Of a DNA stretch of 64,000 bases, positions 8,943-17,462 are shown piece after piece; the first letter of the stretch is position 1; each line of letters opens with the position of its first letter. The stretch lies in NCBI RefSeq assembly GCF_014534645.1, contig NZ_JACVQF010000187.1:186001-250000 (forward strand), given 5' to 3'. The DNA is from Streptomyces griseicoloratus. Lineage in GTDB: Bacteria > Actinomycetota > Actinomycetes > Streptomycetales > Streptomycetaceae. A model generated the notes under the pieces. That model worked only from the letters and a program-made list of their open reading frames with translations. It had not been told where the DNA came from and did not search any database. The position numbers and the translations under genes are program-made.

Positions 8943-9788
8943 ATGCAGGGCGACGTTGCGGGCGAGCAGTCCGCCGCCACGTCCGCCCGGGACCTACAAC
9001 CTCCGGACCACGTCGGGAAAAGCGATTTACGCGCGCCGGTGTCCGAGGACGACGTGCGTCAGATGGACGCGCGGCATGAACGGGCGACCCGGCGGTTGAA
9101 GGCGAACGTCGAACGGAGGGTGCGGGACCGGCAGCTCGTCCTGGCGTTGGCTCGCGACGGCTTCCAGGGACAGCAGTACGAGCACTTCGTGGAGGAGCTC
9201 GCCCGATACGGCATCTCGGTCTTACGCGGCTGGATGCACTCCGGGTACATCTTCCGGCTGACCGCCGAGCGCGGCTTCGGCCTGAGCCCGCACGAGCTGG
9301 AGCTGGAGGACCTGTCCCAGGACAGCGAACTTCGTGAGGAGCTGGCGACGATGACCGTGGCAAGCGCACTGCCGTCCTTCCGGCAACGGGCGCTCGTCGA
9401 GGGCCGCTGGTCCCACGAGGGCGGTGCGAGCATCACCACCTACTTCATGGGCGCCTGCCTGTACGCCTTCCCCAACGAGTTCCGCCGGCACCGCGCCGCC
9501 GAGGAGCGGCACCGCAGGGCCCTGCAGCGGCAGCGGGCCGTCCACGAGGATGTGGTCCACCCCCTCAGCACGTGCGAGGACGTCGCGGGGCGGGAGCGTG
9601 TGCTCGAGGAGCTGCGGAGCATCAGGGACCCACGGGCGCGGGCGGCGGTCGCCCTGACCATCGACGGCTACACCCAGGAGGAGATCAGACAGCTCCTCGA
9701 CGAGAGGTCGGCTCGGGCCATCGAGGGCCTGCTCTACCGGTGGAGAGGAAAGGCACGGCGGCGCCATGGAGGCGAGCAGCGTGGGTGA
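8943..9788 (+). CDS. Sigma-70-like regulatory protein with two TTA codons
   Basis: A 281-residue protein whose layout resembles an RNA polymerase sigma factor. The middle (GFQGQQYEHFVEELARYGIS to FPNEFRRHRAAEE) looks like a region-2 helical core, and the C-terminus (DPRARAAVALTIDGYTQEEI, then a helix ending IEGLLYRWRGKARRR) looks like region 4 helix-turn-helix. The GGGGGAGGG ribosome binding site is strong. Codons 29 (9027-9029) and 94 (9222-9224) are TTA, the codon read by the developmentally controlled bldA tRNA in Streptomyces, so translation is probably stage-dependent. The stop overlaps the start of the XRE gene that follows, implying translational coupling. Confidence 0.65.
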   Translation: MQGDVAGEQSAATSARDLQPPDHVGKSDLRAPVSEDDVRQMDARHERATRRLKANVERRVRDRQLVLALARDGFQGQQYEHFVEELARYGISVLRGWMHSGYIFRLTAERGFGLSPHELELEDLSQDSELREELATMTVASALPSFRQRALVEGRWSHEGGASITTYFMGACLYAFPNEFRRHRAAEERHRRALQRQRAVHEDVVHPLSTCEDVAGRERVLEELRSIRDPRARAAVALTIDGYTQEEIRQLLDERSARAIEGLLYRWRGKARRRHGGEQRG

Positions 9789-10977
9789 GCGTGACCGCGA
9801 CTTCGAAGTCCTGCTGGAGAGCTCGTCCCTGGGCGCAGTGGGCGCCCAGCTCCTGCGCGAACGGACGTCCGTCCACCAGGCCCGTGTCGTTCGCAGGATC
9901 GGCGAACTGCGCGACAGGATCAGGACCTCGGACAGCTCCCGCGATGAAACCCTCAGGGATGTCCGCGAGCTGCTCACGCTGCTCGGCTCCCTCGGACACG
10001 CCGCGCAGCGTCAGAGCCCGGGAGGGCCACAGACGTCCGCCGCGGACGCGGCCGGCGCCGGGAACCCGTCTTCGGGTGCGGCGACGGCCCGCTCGGGCCG
10101 CACGCGCTCCGAGAGGCCCGGCGCGGGAGCGCCCGGACCGGTGGTACGGCGCATTCAGCTCGGCTCGCAGCTGAGACGGCTGCGCCAGGCCCAGGGGATC
10201 ACGCTCCAGGAGGCGAGCCGCGAGGTCCGCGCGTCCGAGACGAAGGTCAGCCGGATGGAGCTCGGCCGGGTCGGGTTCAAGCGGAGGGACGTCGCGGACC
10301 TGCTGACGCTGTACGGCGTCACAGGCGAGGAGGAGCGCGCCGGGCTGCTGGCGCTGACCGAAGAGGCCAACGCCCCGGGCTGGTGGCAGCAGTATGCCGA
10401 CGTCCTGCCCGCCTGGTGGTCCACCTACCTGGGACTGGAGGGCGCGGCGTCACAGGTCCACGCGTACGAAGTGCAGTTCGTCCACGGCCTGCTGCAGACC
10501 GAGGACTACGCGCGCACCGTGTGCCGCCTCGGCGCCCCGGGCGCCCGGCCGGCCGACGTGGAGCGGCGTGTGGCGCTGCGCCTGCAGCGGCAGCAAGTCC
10601 TGGTCTCGGACGGCGCACCCGAGCTGCACGTCGTCCTGGACGAGGCCGTCCTGCGACGCCCGTACGGCAGCCGGGCGACGTTGCGCGGGCAGCTCCAGCA
10701 CCTGCTCGACGTCTCCGAGCGCCCCAACGTGCGGCTGCAGGTCATGCCGTTCCAGTCGAGCGGGCACCCGGTCACGACCGGTCCCTTCACCCTGCTCAGC
10801 TTCCCGCAGGCCGAGGTGCCGGACGTCGTGTACGTGGAGCATCTCACCAGCGCGCTCTACCTCGACAAGCCCCAGGACGTCGTAGAGTACACGGCAGTCC
10901 TCGAAGGCCTGCGACAGGACAGCCATACGCCGGAGAGAAGCCGGGACCTGCTGCACAGGCTTCTGCTGGCGGCCTAG
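9781..10977 (+). CDS. XRE-family regulator with DUF5753 C-terminal domain
   Basis: About 398 residues. An unusual N-terminal extension of some 125 residues (charged helix, then Ala/Ser/Gly-rich linker) precedes the helix-turn-helix (LGSQLRRLRQAQGITLQEAS, ETKVSRMELGRVGFKRRDV). The DUF5753 domain then follows (PGWWQQYADVLPAWWSTYLG, VQFVHGLLQTEDYARTVCR, VMPFQSSGHPVTTGPFTLLS, DVVYVEHLTSALYLDKPQDV). GTG at 9781 is preferred because GGAGG lies 8 bases upstream; ATG at 9766 is also in frame. It overlaps the sigma-like gene by 8 bases. Such proteins act in Streptomyces developmental regulation, usually with DUF397 partners, which are absent here. Confidence 0.85.
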   Translation: MGERDRDFEVLLESSSLGAVGAQLLRERTSVHQARVVRRIGELRDRIRTSDSSRDETLRDVRELLTLLGSLGHAAQRQSPGGPQTSAADAAGAGNPSSGAATARSGRTRSERPGAGAPGPVVRRIQLGSQLRRLRQAQGITLQEASREVRASETKVSRMELGRVGFKRRDVADLLTLYGVTGEEERAGLLALTEEANAPGWWQQYADVLPAWWSTYLGLEGAASQVHAYEVQFVHGLLQTEDYARTVCRLGAPGARPADVERRVALRLQRQQVLVSDGAPELHVVLDEAVLRRPYGSRATLRGQLQHLLDVSERPNVRLQVMPFQSSGHPVTTGPFTLLSFPQAEVPDVVYVEHLTSALYLDKPQDVVEYTAVLEGLRQDSHTPERSRDLLHRLLLAA

Positions 10978-11588
10978 CGCGCCGCCCGGGCGCCCGGCGG
11001 ACCAGCGGTGGCTTCGGCGCCCAGGCGCGCTGCACCCAGCAGTCCGGCCACGAGGGCGTCTGTCGCCGGCGGCAGCAAGTGCTGGGCGTCCGTCGCGTTC
11101 TCCAGGCCGGCCACGAGGGCGATGCAGATGTCCGCGGCCTCGGCGGGCCCGACCCCGGCGACGGTGCCCGCCTCGGTGAACAGGCCGGTGAACAGGCCGG
11201 TGAGCAGGCGGCGCAGGTCGGCGGTGAAGGCGGAACATATCCCGCCGAAGAGGCGGGTCCTGTCGTCGAGGAGTTCGGCCGTGTGGGGGGAGTCCCCGGA
11301 CAGTTGGAGGACGAGATCGAGTCTGGCGGCGAGGACGCCCTGGATGCGGGCGGCGTACGGGGTGCCGGTGTCGGCCGCCGCCCGGCGGGCCCGCGCGAGC
11401 GCCTGGTCGTGCAGGCGCCCGGCGAGCCGCCGGAAGGCGTCGTCCTTGCTGCGGACGTACTGGTAGACCGCGGACCGGGACACGCCCATCGTGCCGGCGA
11501 TGTCGTCCATCGTGGTGCGCCGCACGCCGTACCTGGTCAGGCAGTCGTACGTCGCGTCGAGGACCTCGTCGAGCCGGTCGGTGCCCAT
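10974..11588 (-). CDS. TetR/AcrR family transcriptional regulator
   Basis: A 204-residue TetR-type repressor. The N-terminal helix-turn-helix is TTMDDIAGTMGVSRSAVYQY followed by VRSKDDAFRRLA; the C-terminal ligand domain is Ala/Leu-rich. Its ATG is 5 bp after the stop of the DJ-1-like gene, so the two form an operon transcribed leftward. The regulator probably controls its own operon. Its stop codon overlaps that of the convergent XRE gene by 4 bases (10974-10977), an unusually tight convergent junction with no room for a separate terminator. Confidence 0.88.
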   Translation of the reverse strand: MGTDRLDEVLDATYDCLTRYGVRRTTMDDIAGTMGVSRSAVYQYVRSKDDAFRRLAGRLHDQALARARRAAADTGTPYAARIQGVLAARLDLVLQLSGDSPHTAELLDDRTRLFGGICSAFTADLRRLLTGLFTGLFTEAGTVAGVGPAEAADICIALVAGLENATDAQHLLPPATDALVAGLLGAARLGAEATAGPPGARAAR

Positions 11589-11593
11589 CGGGG

Positions 11594-12289
11594 TCAGGCC
11601 AGCTTCTTGAGCAGCTCGGCGGCGAGCGGTGCGGAGGAGGCCGGGTTCTGGCCGGTGACCAGGTTGCGGTCGACGACCACGTTCGGCGCCCACGGCTCGC
11701 CGGCCCTGACGTTCACACCGGCCTCGGTGAGGCGGTCCTGCAGCAGCCACTTCGCCTTGTCGGCGAAGCCGCCCTGGGTCTCCTCCTCGTTGGTGAACGC
11801 GGCGACGTCGTAGCCCTTGAAGGAGTTCGAGCCGTCGTCCTTGGTCGCGGCGAGCAGCGCGGCCGGACCGTGGCACACCACACCGAGCGGCTTGCCCAAC
11901 TCCAGGGCCAGGGTGAGGACCTCACCGGACGTGGCGTCGACGGCCAGGTCCTCCATCGGGCCGTGGCCGCCGGGGTAGAAGACGGCGGCGTAGTCGTCGA
12001 GGTTCACGTCCTCCAGCTTGACCGGGGACTGCAGCTCGGTCATCGAGGCCAGGGTGTTCGCGATCTTGTCGGCGCCCTCCTGGCCGCCGTTGACCTGGGG
12101 GGCGAGGCTTGCCTTGTCGACGGTGGGGACGACGCCGCCCGGGGTGGCGACGACGATCTCGTGGCCCGCCGCCTTGAATGCCTCGTACGGGGCGACGGCC
12201 TCCTCCGCCCAGAAACCGGTGGGGTGCTTGGTGCCGTCGGCCAGCGTCCAGTGGTCGGCGCCGGTGACAACGAAGAGGATCTTCGACAT
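11594..12289 (-). CDS. DJ-1/PfpI family protein, Hsp31-like
   Basis: A 231-residue class I glutamine-amidotransferase-like protein of the Hsp31/DJ-1 group. ILFVVTGADHWTLADGTKHP is followed by TGFWAEEAVAPYEAFKAAGH, the acidic residue lies in GFWAEE, and the nucleophilic cysteine is in PLGVVCHGPAALLAA. Relatives act as glyoxalase III or chaperone/deglycase proteins under carbonyl or oxidative stress. It is divergent from a LysR regulator at 12482 and co-transcribed with the TetR gene downstream, so two regulators may converge on it. Confidence 0.9.
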   Translation of the reverse strand: MSKILFVVTGADHWTLADGTKHPTGFWAEEAVAPYEAFKAAGHEIVVATPGGVVPTVDKASLAPQVNGGQEGADKIANTLASMTELQSPVKLEDVNLDDYAAVFYPGGHGPMEDLAVDATSGEVLTLALELGKPLGVVCHGPAALLAATKDDGSNSFKGYDVAAFTNEEETQGGFADKAKWLLQDRLTEAGVNVRAGEPWAPNVVVDRNLVTGQNPASSAPLAAELLKKLA

Positions 12290-12420
12290 GAGGTGGTTTC
12301 TCCGGGGGTGCGGATCCCGTACGGGATCGGGGACGGTGCATCGCGCTGACGTTCTTGAGGTTCTGACACTTCGCACTCGGTCCGTCAGTGCGGTGATGTC
12401 CTCGAAGGTAGGACTCCTCC

Positions 12421-12472
12421 CCCATTGGAATCCAATAGGCTCGTACATGTGAGAGATAGAGGAACCAATGGG
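12421..12472. promoter_or_regulatory. Candidate LysR operator with CCAAT-type half-sites
   Basis: Between the DJ-1-like gene and the LysR gene, CCCATTGG-AAT-CCAAT (12421-12436) contains a perfect ATTGG/CCAAT inverted repeat. A further CCAATGGG half-site lies at 12465-12472, just before the LysR ribosome binding site. Multiple half-sites in a divergent region fit LysR autoregulation plus control of the divergent gene. This is inferred from position and symmetry. Confidence 0.5.
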
Positions 12473-12481
12473 AGGCCGGGA

Positions 12482-13402
12482 ATGGCCGCGCCCCAGGGGA
12501 GCGGCCTTCCCGACCTGAATCTGCTGCGCACGTTCCTCGCGGTGTACCGGGCCGGCGCCTTCACTGCAGGCGCCCGCATGCTGGGCCTGTCGCAGCCCAC
12601 GGTCACCACCCAGATCCGCTCGTTGGAGAACCAGCTGGGCCGGGAGCTGTTCGAGCGGCTCCCGCGTGGCGTCGCCCCGACCCCGTTCGCGGACGAACTC
12701 GCCGCGCGCGTCATGGAGCCGCTGGACGCGCTCGGCACGGTCGGCGGCTTCGGCGGGCTTTTCGGCGAGGGCGACGCGGACCCCGTTCACCTGGCGGGCC
12801 CGGCCGAGTACCTCTCGCACTGCGTGCTGCCGACGCTTGCCCCGCTCATCGACAAGGGTGTGCGCCTTCGCTTCACGTTCGGCCTCACCGACGATCTCCT
12901 GGAGGCACTGCGTGCGGGACGGCACGACCTGGTGGTGGCCACGCTGCGCCCCCGCGGCCGCAGCCTCGCCTCGGTTCCCCTGACGGACGAGGAGTTCGTG
13001 CTGGTCGCCGCTCCGCCGTGGGCCGACCGCATCGGTTCGCGCCTCGCGACCGAGGGCCCCGCGGCGCTGCACGGCGTCCCCCTCATCTCGTACGCCGAGG
13101 ATGTGCCGATCGTCCGCCGCTACTGGCGGCACGTCTTCGGCAAGCGCCTGACCTGCACCCCCGCCGTCACGGTGCCGGACCTGCGCGCGGTCAAGAGCGC
13201 CGTGGCGGGCGGCGCCGGATACAGCGTGCTCCCCCGCTACCTGTGCGCCGACGAGCTGGCCTCCGGCGCCCTGGTCCTCCTGAACGACCCGGACGATGCC
13301 CCCATCAACACCGGTTTCCTCGTCCAGCGCCCCGGCTCATCGACGAACCCGCACGTCGCCCTCGTACGCGACCATCTTCTCCGGTCCGCCCGCGGGACAT
13401 GA
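12482..13402 (+). CDS. LysR family transcriptional regulator
   Basis: A 306-residue LysR protein. The N-terminal winged helix reads LPDLNLLRTFLAVYRAGAFT, AGARMLGLSQPTVTTQIRSL and ENQLGRELFERLPRGVAPTP. The effector domain spans about residues 95-300 and ends with SAVAGGAGYSVLPRYLC. GGAGG lies 6 bases before the ATG at 12482, so the longer in-frame start at 12425 is unlikely. It is divergent from the DJ-1-like gene, its likely target. Confidence 0.9.
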   Translation: MAAPQGSGLPDLNLLRTFLAVYRAGAFTAGARMLGLSQPTVTTQIRSLENQLGRELFERLPRGVAPTPFADELAARVMEPLDALGTVGGFGGLFGEGDADPVHLAGPAEYLSHCVLPTLAPLIDKGVRLRFTFGLTDDLLEALRAGRHDLVVATLRPRGRSLASVPLTDEEFVLVAAPPWADRIGSRLATEGPAALHGVPLISYAEDVPIVRRYWRHVFGKRLTCTPAVTVPDLRAVKSAVAGGAGYSVLPRYLCADELASGALVLLNDPDDAPINTGFLVQRPGSSTNPHVALVRDHLLRSARGT

Positions 13403-13594
13403 GGCGGACGGGCAGGGGCCCGGCACGGCAGCCGCGTTGTCTCGTGCCCGCCGGGTCGGTCGTCGCCGGGGGAAGACAAGGGCCGCTGCCGTCCGTTGAG
13501 CCGGCGGTGGCATTGATCCGTTCACCCGAAATGCGTTGGGGCCCAGGCCTACAATCGGCCGGGATGTCGAGTCCGGTCGAGGGGACTGCACGAA

Positions 13595-14902
13595 GTGTCG
13601 CTGAGGGATGAGCCCCAAGAGGTCGTCGTCTGTGTGGCGGAGGATCACGCCGTCGTGATCGGTGCTCCTTCACGGGCGAAGCGTTCACGTTGGGGGCGCT
13701 GGGTTGCCGACCTCACCCCCAGCGAATGGACGGCTCTCGCAAAGACACTGGACCCTGCGGTGCGGGCCTTCATCGAGGCTCGGCGTCTGACCGGCCACCT
13801 GGTCGAAGTCGACCAGGTCTCTCGCAAAATGATGAAGGCCGGCAGGGTGATCGCCGAGGAGGGCGGCTGGATCCAGAGCACCATCCGGAACAACCAGGGC
13901 CGAGTGACGCGCCTGATGCGTGTCCGTCCCGCCACGGGTGTCGCCGCCGTGTCAGGTGGGGCAGCCGTCCTGGGTGCCATCGCGGCTCAGGCTCAGGCTG
14001 CCGAGATGGCCCGCGACATCAAGGCCATCCGACAGCGGCTGGCCGAGCTCTACGACCATCTGCAGTCCGACCACATCGGTGCTGTCGAGAACGCCGTCGA
14101 GCAGGTCGAGGATCTGGTGGCGCGGCTGCGTACCCATGGTGAGCGTGGCGTCGAGGCAAGCGACTTCTCGGTCATGAGGAACAGCCTGGGTGACACGAGA
14201 CGCAAGTGCCTTCGCCATCTTCAGGATGCGGTCACGCGACTGGAAAACGCCGGACAGAGGTCCCTGCGTCAGGCGGAGAAGAGCCTGAGCGAGGGGGCTG
14301 TGGAAGAGGTAATGCTGCACCTCGACCTGATGGCGAAGTGCTATGCAGCCACGGTCCAGTTCGGACTCGCCCAGATCGCCTTCGATTACCACGAGGGCAA
14401 GCCTGACGTCGCCAGGACCCGAGCTGAGCGGATCACCAGGTCCGTCTCCGAGCTCCGTGCCGAGATCGAGAACATCCACGGCCGGCTCGGCCGGCTCGAC
14501 GAGGACGTCCGAGCCCGGTTCCGGACCCCGAAGCACATGAACTTGCTGTCTTCGGCATCATCGGTGATCACGGCCGCCACGTCTGCCGCCGCGAAACAGC
14601 TGGCAGGGAAATCCGTGCCCCTGGGGCAGTTTCGTGGAACCCCGGTCTCGCTCCCCGCGGCTCCATTCGCCGTCGGTGGCGGCGCACTGCTCCTGGGAGG
14701 CCTCGGCGCCATGACGCAGCCCCATGCGGAGAAGAAGCTGGTCGAACGTCTGGGGCAGCTGTCAGGAGCCACGGGCAGAAGCTCCCGGACCCTCCGCCAA
14801 GCGGCACCGAACCTCGAGGTGCTCCGAGCCCTGCCCGAAGCCCTTGCCGGACCTGAGGACACGCGAACAGGCGAGCGCGGCGGCGGGCCACCAGGAACGT
14901 GA
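13595..14902 (+). CDS. Unrecognised helical protein with two hydrophobic segments
   Basis: A 435-residue protein that I cannot assign to a family. It begins at GTG with GAGGGGA 9 bases upstream. After a basic N-terminal domain (SRAKRSRWGRWVADLTPSEW) there is a Gly/Ala-rich hydrophobic segment (about 112-132, ATGVAAVSGGAAVLGAIAAQ). A long helical stretch (about 133-300) follows with many charged heptads (DIKAIRQRLAELYDHLQ, VEQVEDLVARLRTHGE, SELRAEIENIHGRLGRLDED). A second hydrophobic segment (FAVGGGALLLGGLGAM, about 357-373) precedes a polar tail. It stands alone with no operon partner. A membrane-inserting helical protein is possible. No function is claimed. Confidence 0.6.
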   Translation: MSLRDEPQEVVVCVAEDHAVVIGAPSRAKRSRWGRWVADLTPSEWTALAKTLDPAVRAFIEARRLTGHLVEVDQVSRKMMKAGRVIAEEGGWIQSTIRNNQGRVTRLMRVRPATGVAAVSGGAAVLGAIAAQAQAAEMARDIKAIRQRLAELYDHLQSDHIGAVENAVEQVEDLVARLRTHGERGVEASDFSVMRNSLGDTRRKCLRHLQDAVTRLENAGQRSLRQAEKSLSEGAVEEVMLHLDLMAKCYAATVQFGLAQIAFDYHEGKPDVARTRAERITRSVSELRAEIENIHGRLGRLDEDVRARFRTPKHMNLLSSASSVITAATSAAAKQLAGKSVPLGQFRGTPVSLPAAPFAVGGGALLLGGLGAMTQPHAEKKLVERLGQLSGATGRSSRTLRQAAPNLEVLRALPEALAGPEDTRTGERGGGPPGT

Positions 14903-14960
14903 GCCGGCCGATGTCCCGGCATGCGAAGGCGGTGGCGCCGCTTGCTGCGGCGTTGACGGG

Positions 14961-15932
14961 TCAGGCGCGGAGCAGGTCGGTCGAGACGGTCCAGAGACGC
15001 TTGGCGGTGGCGGGATCGAGCGCCCATTCCTTGACACCGTGCGGGTGCTGCGCGAGGTCGGCGTCGTTCGGCACCGTGTAGGCCTCTTGCGCATCGTCGA
15101 GGTAGTGGCCTCCGGAGTGGGCGAACTGAGGGGCGACGGCCGCGACGATGCTGGTGGCGGCCCCCTGCTCGACCGTTTTGTACGTGAAGACTCCGGCGGC
15201 CTCGGCCGCGTCGAGCGACTCCCGCTGTTCTGGTGTGAAGTTCCGCTGCAGTCCCGTCGCGATACCACCGGGGTTCACCGCGTTGGCGACGATGCCGTCG
15301 GACGCCCAGAGGCGGGTCGCCTCGACGGCGAAGAGGGAGTTCGCCGTCTTCGACTGGGCGTAAGCAATCTGCGGGTCGTAGCTGCGGCGCTCGAAGTGGA
15401 GGTCGTCGAAGTCGATGCCGGAACGCATGTGTGCCGTCGAACTGACCGAGACGATCCGTGCTCCGTCGCGGTCTGCCGCTCCCAGCGCCAGGGCACCGTG
15501 AAGGCCGGTGGCCAGCGCGAAGTGGCCGAGGTGGTTCGTCGCGAACTGCAGCTCCCAGCCCTCATGCGTTCGTTCGAGGCCACCGGTGACCACGCCGGCG
15601 TTGTTGATGAGCAGGTGGAGCGGGCCGGCCCACGCGTCGACGAATCGCGTGACGGAGGCTCTGTCGGCAAGGTCGAGCCGGACGACTCGGGGCCGGATCC
15701 CTCCGGTCGACTTCGCGATCCTGTCGGCAACGGCGTCACCCGCAGTCGTGTTCCGTACGGCGAGCGTCGTTTCCGCCCCGGCGGCGGTCAGCGCACGAGC
15801 CGTCTCGATTCCGAGTCCGGAGGAAGCTCCCGTCACGATCGCGCGGACACCGGCAAGGCCGACGCCCCGCAGTACTTCGTCCGCGGTGCTGGAGGCGGTG
15901 AAGGGGGTGGTGATGAGGGTGCGAGTGACCAT
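14961..15932 (-). CDS. SDR family oxidoreductase, retinol-dehydrogenase-like
   Basis: A 323-residue short-chain dehydrogenase of the longer retinol-dehydrogenase/WWOX-like type. IVTGASSGLGIETARAL (cofactor), LLINNAGVVTGG, RIVSVSSTAHMRSGIDFDDL and the catalytic YAQSKTANSLFAVE are all present. The C-terminus carries HSGGHYLDDAQEA, typical of this group. It is divergent from a TetR gene, with a 7-bp perfect inverted repeat between the start codons, so that regulator probably represses it. Confidence 0.9.
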   Translation of the reverse strand: MVTRTLITTPFTASSTADEVLRGVGLAGVRAIVTGASSGLGIETARALTAAGAETTLAVRNTTAGDAVADRIAKSTGGIRPRVVRLDLADRASVTRFVDAWAGPLHLLINNAGVVTGGLERTHEGWELQFATNHLGHFALATGLHGALALGAADRDGARIVSVSSTAHMRSGIDFDDLHFERRSYDPQIAYAQSKTANSLFAVEATRLWASDGIVANAVNPGGIATGLQRNFTPEQRESLDAAEAAGVFTYKTVEQGAATSIVAAVAPQFAHSGGHYLDDAQEAYTVPNDADLAQHPHGVKEWALDPATAKRLWTVSTDLLRA

Positions 15933-15939
15933 GACACGG

Positions 15940-15969
15940 ACTATACGCACTGTACTTGATTTGTATAGT
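15940..15969. promoter_or_regulatory. Inverted repeat, candidate TetR operator
   Basis: ACTATAC (15940-15946) and GTATAGT (15963-15969) form a perfect 7-bp inverted repeat with a 16-bp spacer in the 63-bp gap between the SDR and the divergent TetR gene. The AT-rich half-sites and placement over both promoters suggest the TetR binding site. Confidence 0.6.
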
Positions 15970-15995
15970 TCGTTTCTCGCTCGTATGCTCGCTCC

Positions 15996-16568
15996 ATGAG
16001 CAGTCCCGATGCCGGCCATCCGCTGTCGACAGCCGCCGATGCCGACCGCCGAACCCTGGTTCTGGACTCCGCCATGGCCACGTTCGCGCGATTCGGATAC
16101 CGGAAGACCTCGATGGAGGAGGTGGCACGGGCGGCGCACATCTCCCGGCCCGGTCTCTACTTCCTCTTCTCTTCGAAGGAGGCCCTGTTCCGTGCCGCGG
16201 TCACCCAGGCCCTGGAGCGGGACATCACAGCAGTCGAACACGTCCTGGCCGACACCGGCCGCCCCCTTCCGGAGCGCCTCGTGGAAGCGTTCGACCAGTG
16301 GGCGGGCCGCTACATCGGCCCGCTGTCGCGCGATGTCGCGGCGGTCATCGAGGACAACCCCGGCCTCCTCGGAGAGATCGTCGAAACCACGCCGCGGCGT
16401 TTCGAGGAACTGATCACGAACGCGATCGCCCTCGAGTCGGGGCAAGAGGCGGCCGCCTCCATCGCGCAGACGATGATCAGCACATCTATCGGTCTCAAGC
16501 ATCAGGCTGCATCACGGGAGTTCTACCTCGACCGGCTGAAGGTCGCCATCGCTCTACTGGTGCGCTGA
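15996..16568 (+). CDS. TetR/AcrR family transcriptional regulator
   Basis: A 190-residue TetR protein. The DNA-binding region is DSAMATFARFGYRKTSMEEV, ARAAHISRPGLYFLFSSKEA and LFRAAV. The ligand domain has no recognisable specificity motif. It is divergent from the SDR at 15932 across a 63-bp gap containing an inverted repeat, so autorepression together with control of the SDR is the simplest reading. Confidence 0.9.
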   Translation: MSSPDAGHPLSTAADADRRTLVLDSAMATFARFGYRKTSMEEVARAAHISRPGLYFLFSSKEALFRAAVTQALERDITAVEHVLADTGRPLPERLVEAFDQWAGRYIGPLSRDVAAVIEDNPGLLGEIVETTPRRFEELITNAIALESGQEAAASIAQTMISTSIGLKHQAASREFYLDRLKVAIALLVR

Positions 16569-16785
16569 AGAGGTTCCCGGCATTGGCGCAGGAGAACGGG
16601 GCGGCGATGCCTGCGTGGGCGAACGTGGCCGGCGGCGGCGTACAACCCTTCGTGACACCAGGCCCTGCCCCCCGGGAGCGTCCCGCGCGTCTCTGCCGTT
16701 GTGCCAGAAGATGACATGGACCGGTCGGACGCCGTCGCCCTCGCAATACGGCGACAGCCCGGCGCAGCGCTCGTAGGATGCCTGG

Positions 16786-17079
16786 ATGCCCAAGCCGATA
16801 CGGATGAGCCGCCGCGCCTCGGTTGCCGCGTGGGTGGTGCTGTGCGCAGGCGGTATCGCCGCCACCGCCGGACCGAACGCCTCCTCGGCAGCGGACCCGC
16901 AGCCCGAGGAGCCTGTCAGCGCCGAGTGCGCCGAGTACATCGCGGACATCGAGAGCCGGCTGGCCAAGGCCGAGCAGGAAGGCAAGGGAGACGGAGTGCT
17001 GGCCTTCTCGCGAGTCCGGGTCGGCACCGAGGACGACTGCCGCGACGAGCTCCGCAACCATTTGCGTGGCGATCGGTGA
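16786..17079 (+). CDS. Small secreted hypothetical protein
   Basis: A 97-residue protein. The basic start PKPIRMSRR, hydrophobic ASVAAWVVLCAGGIAATAG and polar ASSAADPQPEE form a plausible Sec signal peptide of about 35 residues. The mature part has two cysteines (SAECAEYIADIESRL and EDDCRDELRNHL), which could form a disulfide after export. The family is not recognised. Its TGA overlaps the GTG of the next small gene (GTGA), so the two are co-translated. Confidence 0.6.
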   Translation: MPKPIRMSRRASVAAWVVLCAGGIAATAGPNASSAADPQPEEPVSAECAEYIADIESRLAKAEQEGKGDGVLAFSRVRVGTEDDCRDELRNHLRGDR

Positions 17080-17261
17080 GCCGCCGTACATGGCTCGCCG
17101 CGATGGCAGGGCCGGCCTGCGTCGGTGCCGGGGTGATCATCGCCGTGGGCGCCGCATCGGAACCGGAGCCGCGGCCCACGCCGCCGCGGGTGTACTCCTC
17201 CTGCCTGGCGGCCGACACGAAGCCGGTGCCTGCGAACGACGAGCCGTGCGACGGCCGTTGA
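17076..17261 (+). CDS. Very small exported or membrane-anchored protein
   Basis: A 61-residue protein starting at the GTG that overlaps the previous stop by 4 bases (GTGA). It has a basic VSRRTWLAAM start, a hydrophobic segment (AGPACVGAGVIIAVGAAS) and a Pro-rich tail with two cysteines (SSCLAADTK, DEPCDGR). The plan mirrors the upstream protein: signal or anchor plus a short Cys-pair domain. The coupling and shared layout support real coding. The function is unknown. Confidence 0.5.
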   Translation: MSRRTWLAAMAGPACVGAGVIIAVGAASEPEPRPTPPRVYSSCLAADTKPVPANDEPCDGR

Positions 17262-17462
17262 AGACCGGCTACGACCACTGACCGTGGAATCCATCATCCA
17301 GGCGCCCGCGCCCGGGGCGATCAGCCCCGTCTCGCAGGCGAAGACGACGGCCTGGACGGGGTCTGCGGTAATCGGTCAGCAGGCGCCTCCCGTGGTCGGC
17401 TTGCGGACGCCGGTACGTGCTGCCCGTCCCGCCGCTTGCCGGGTGCTGCGGGGCCGCGTTCC

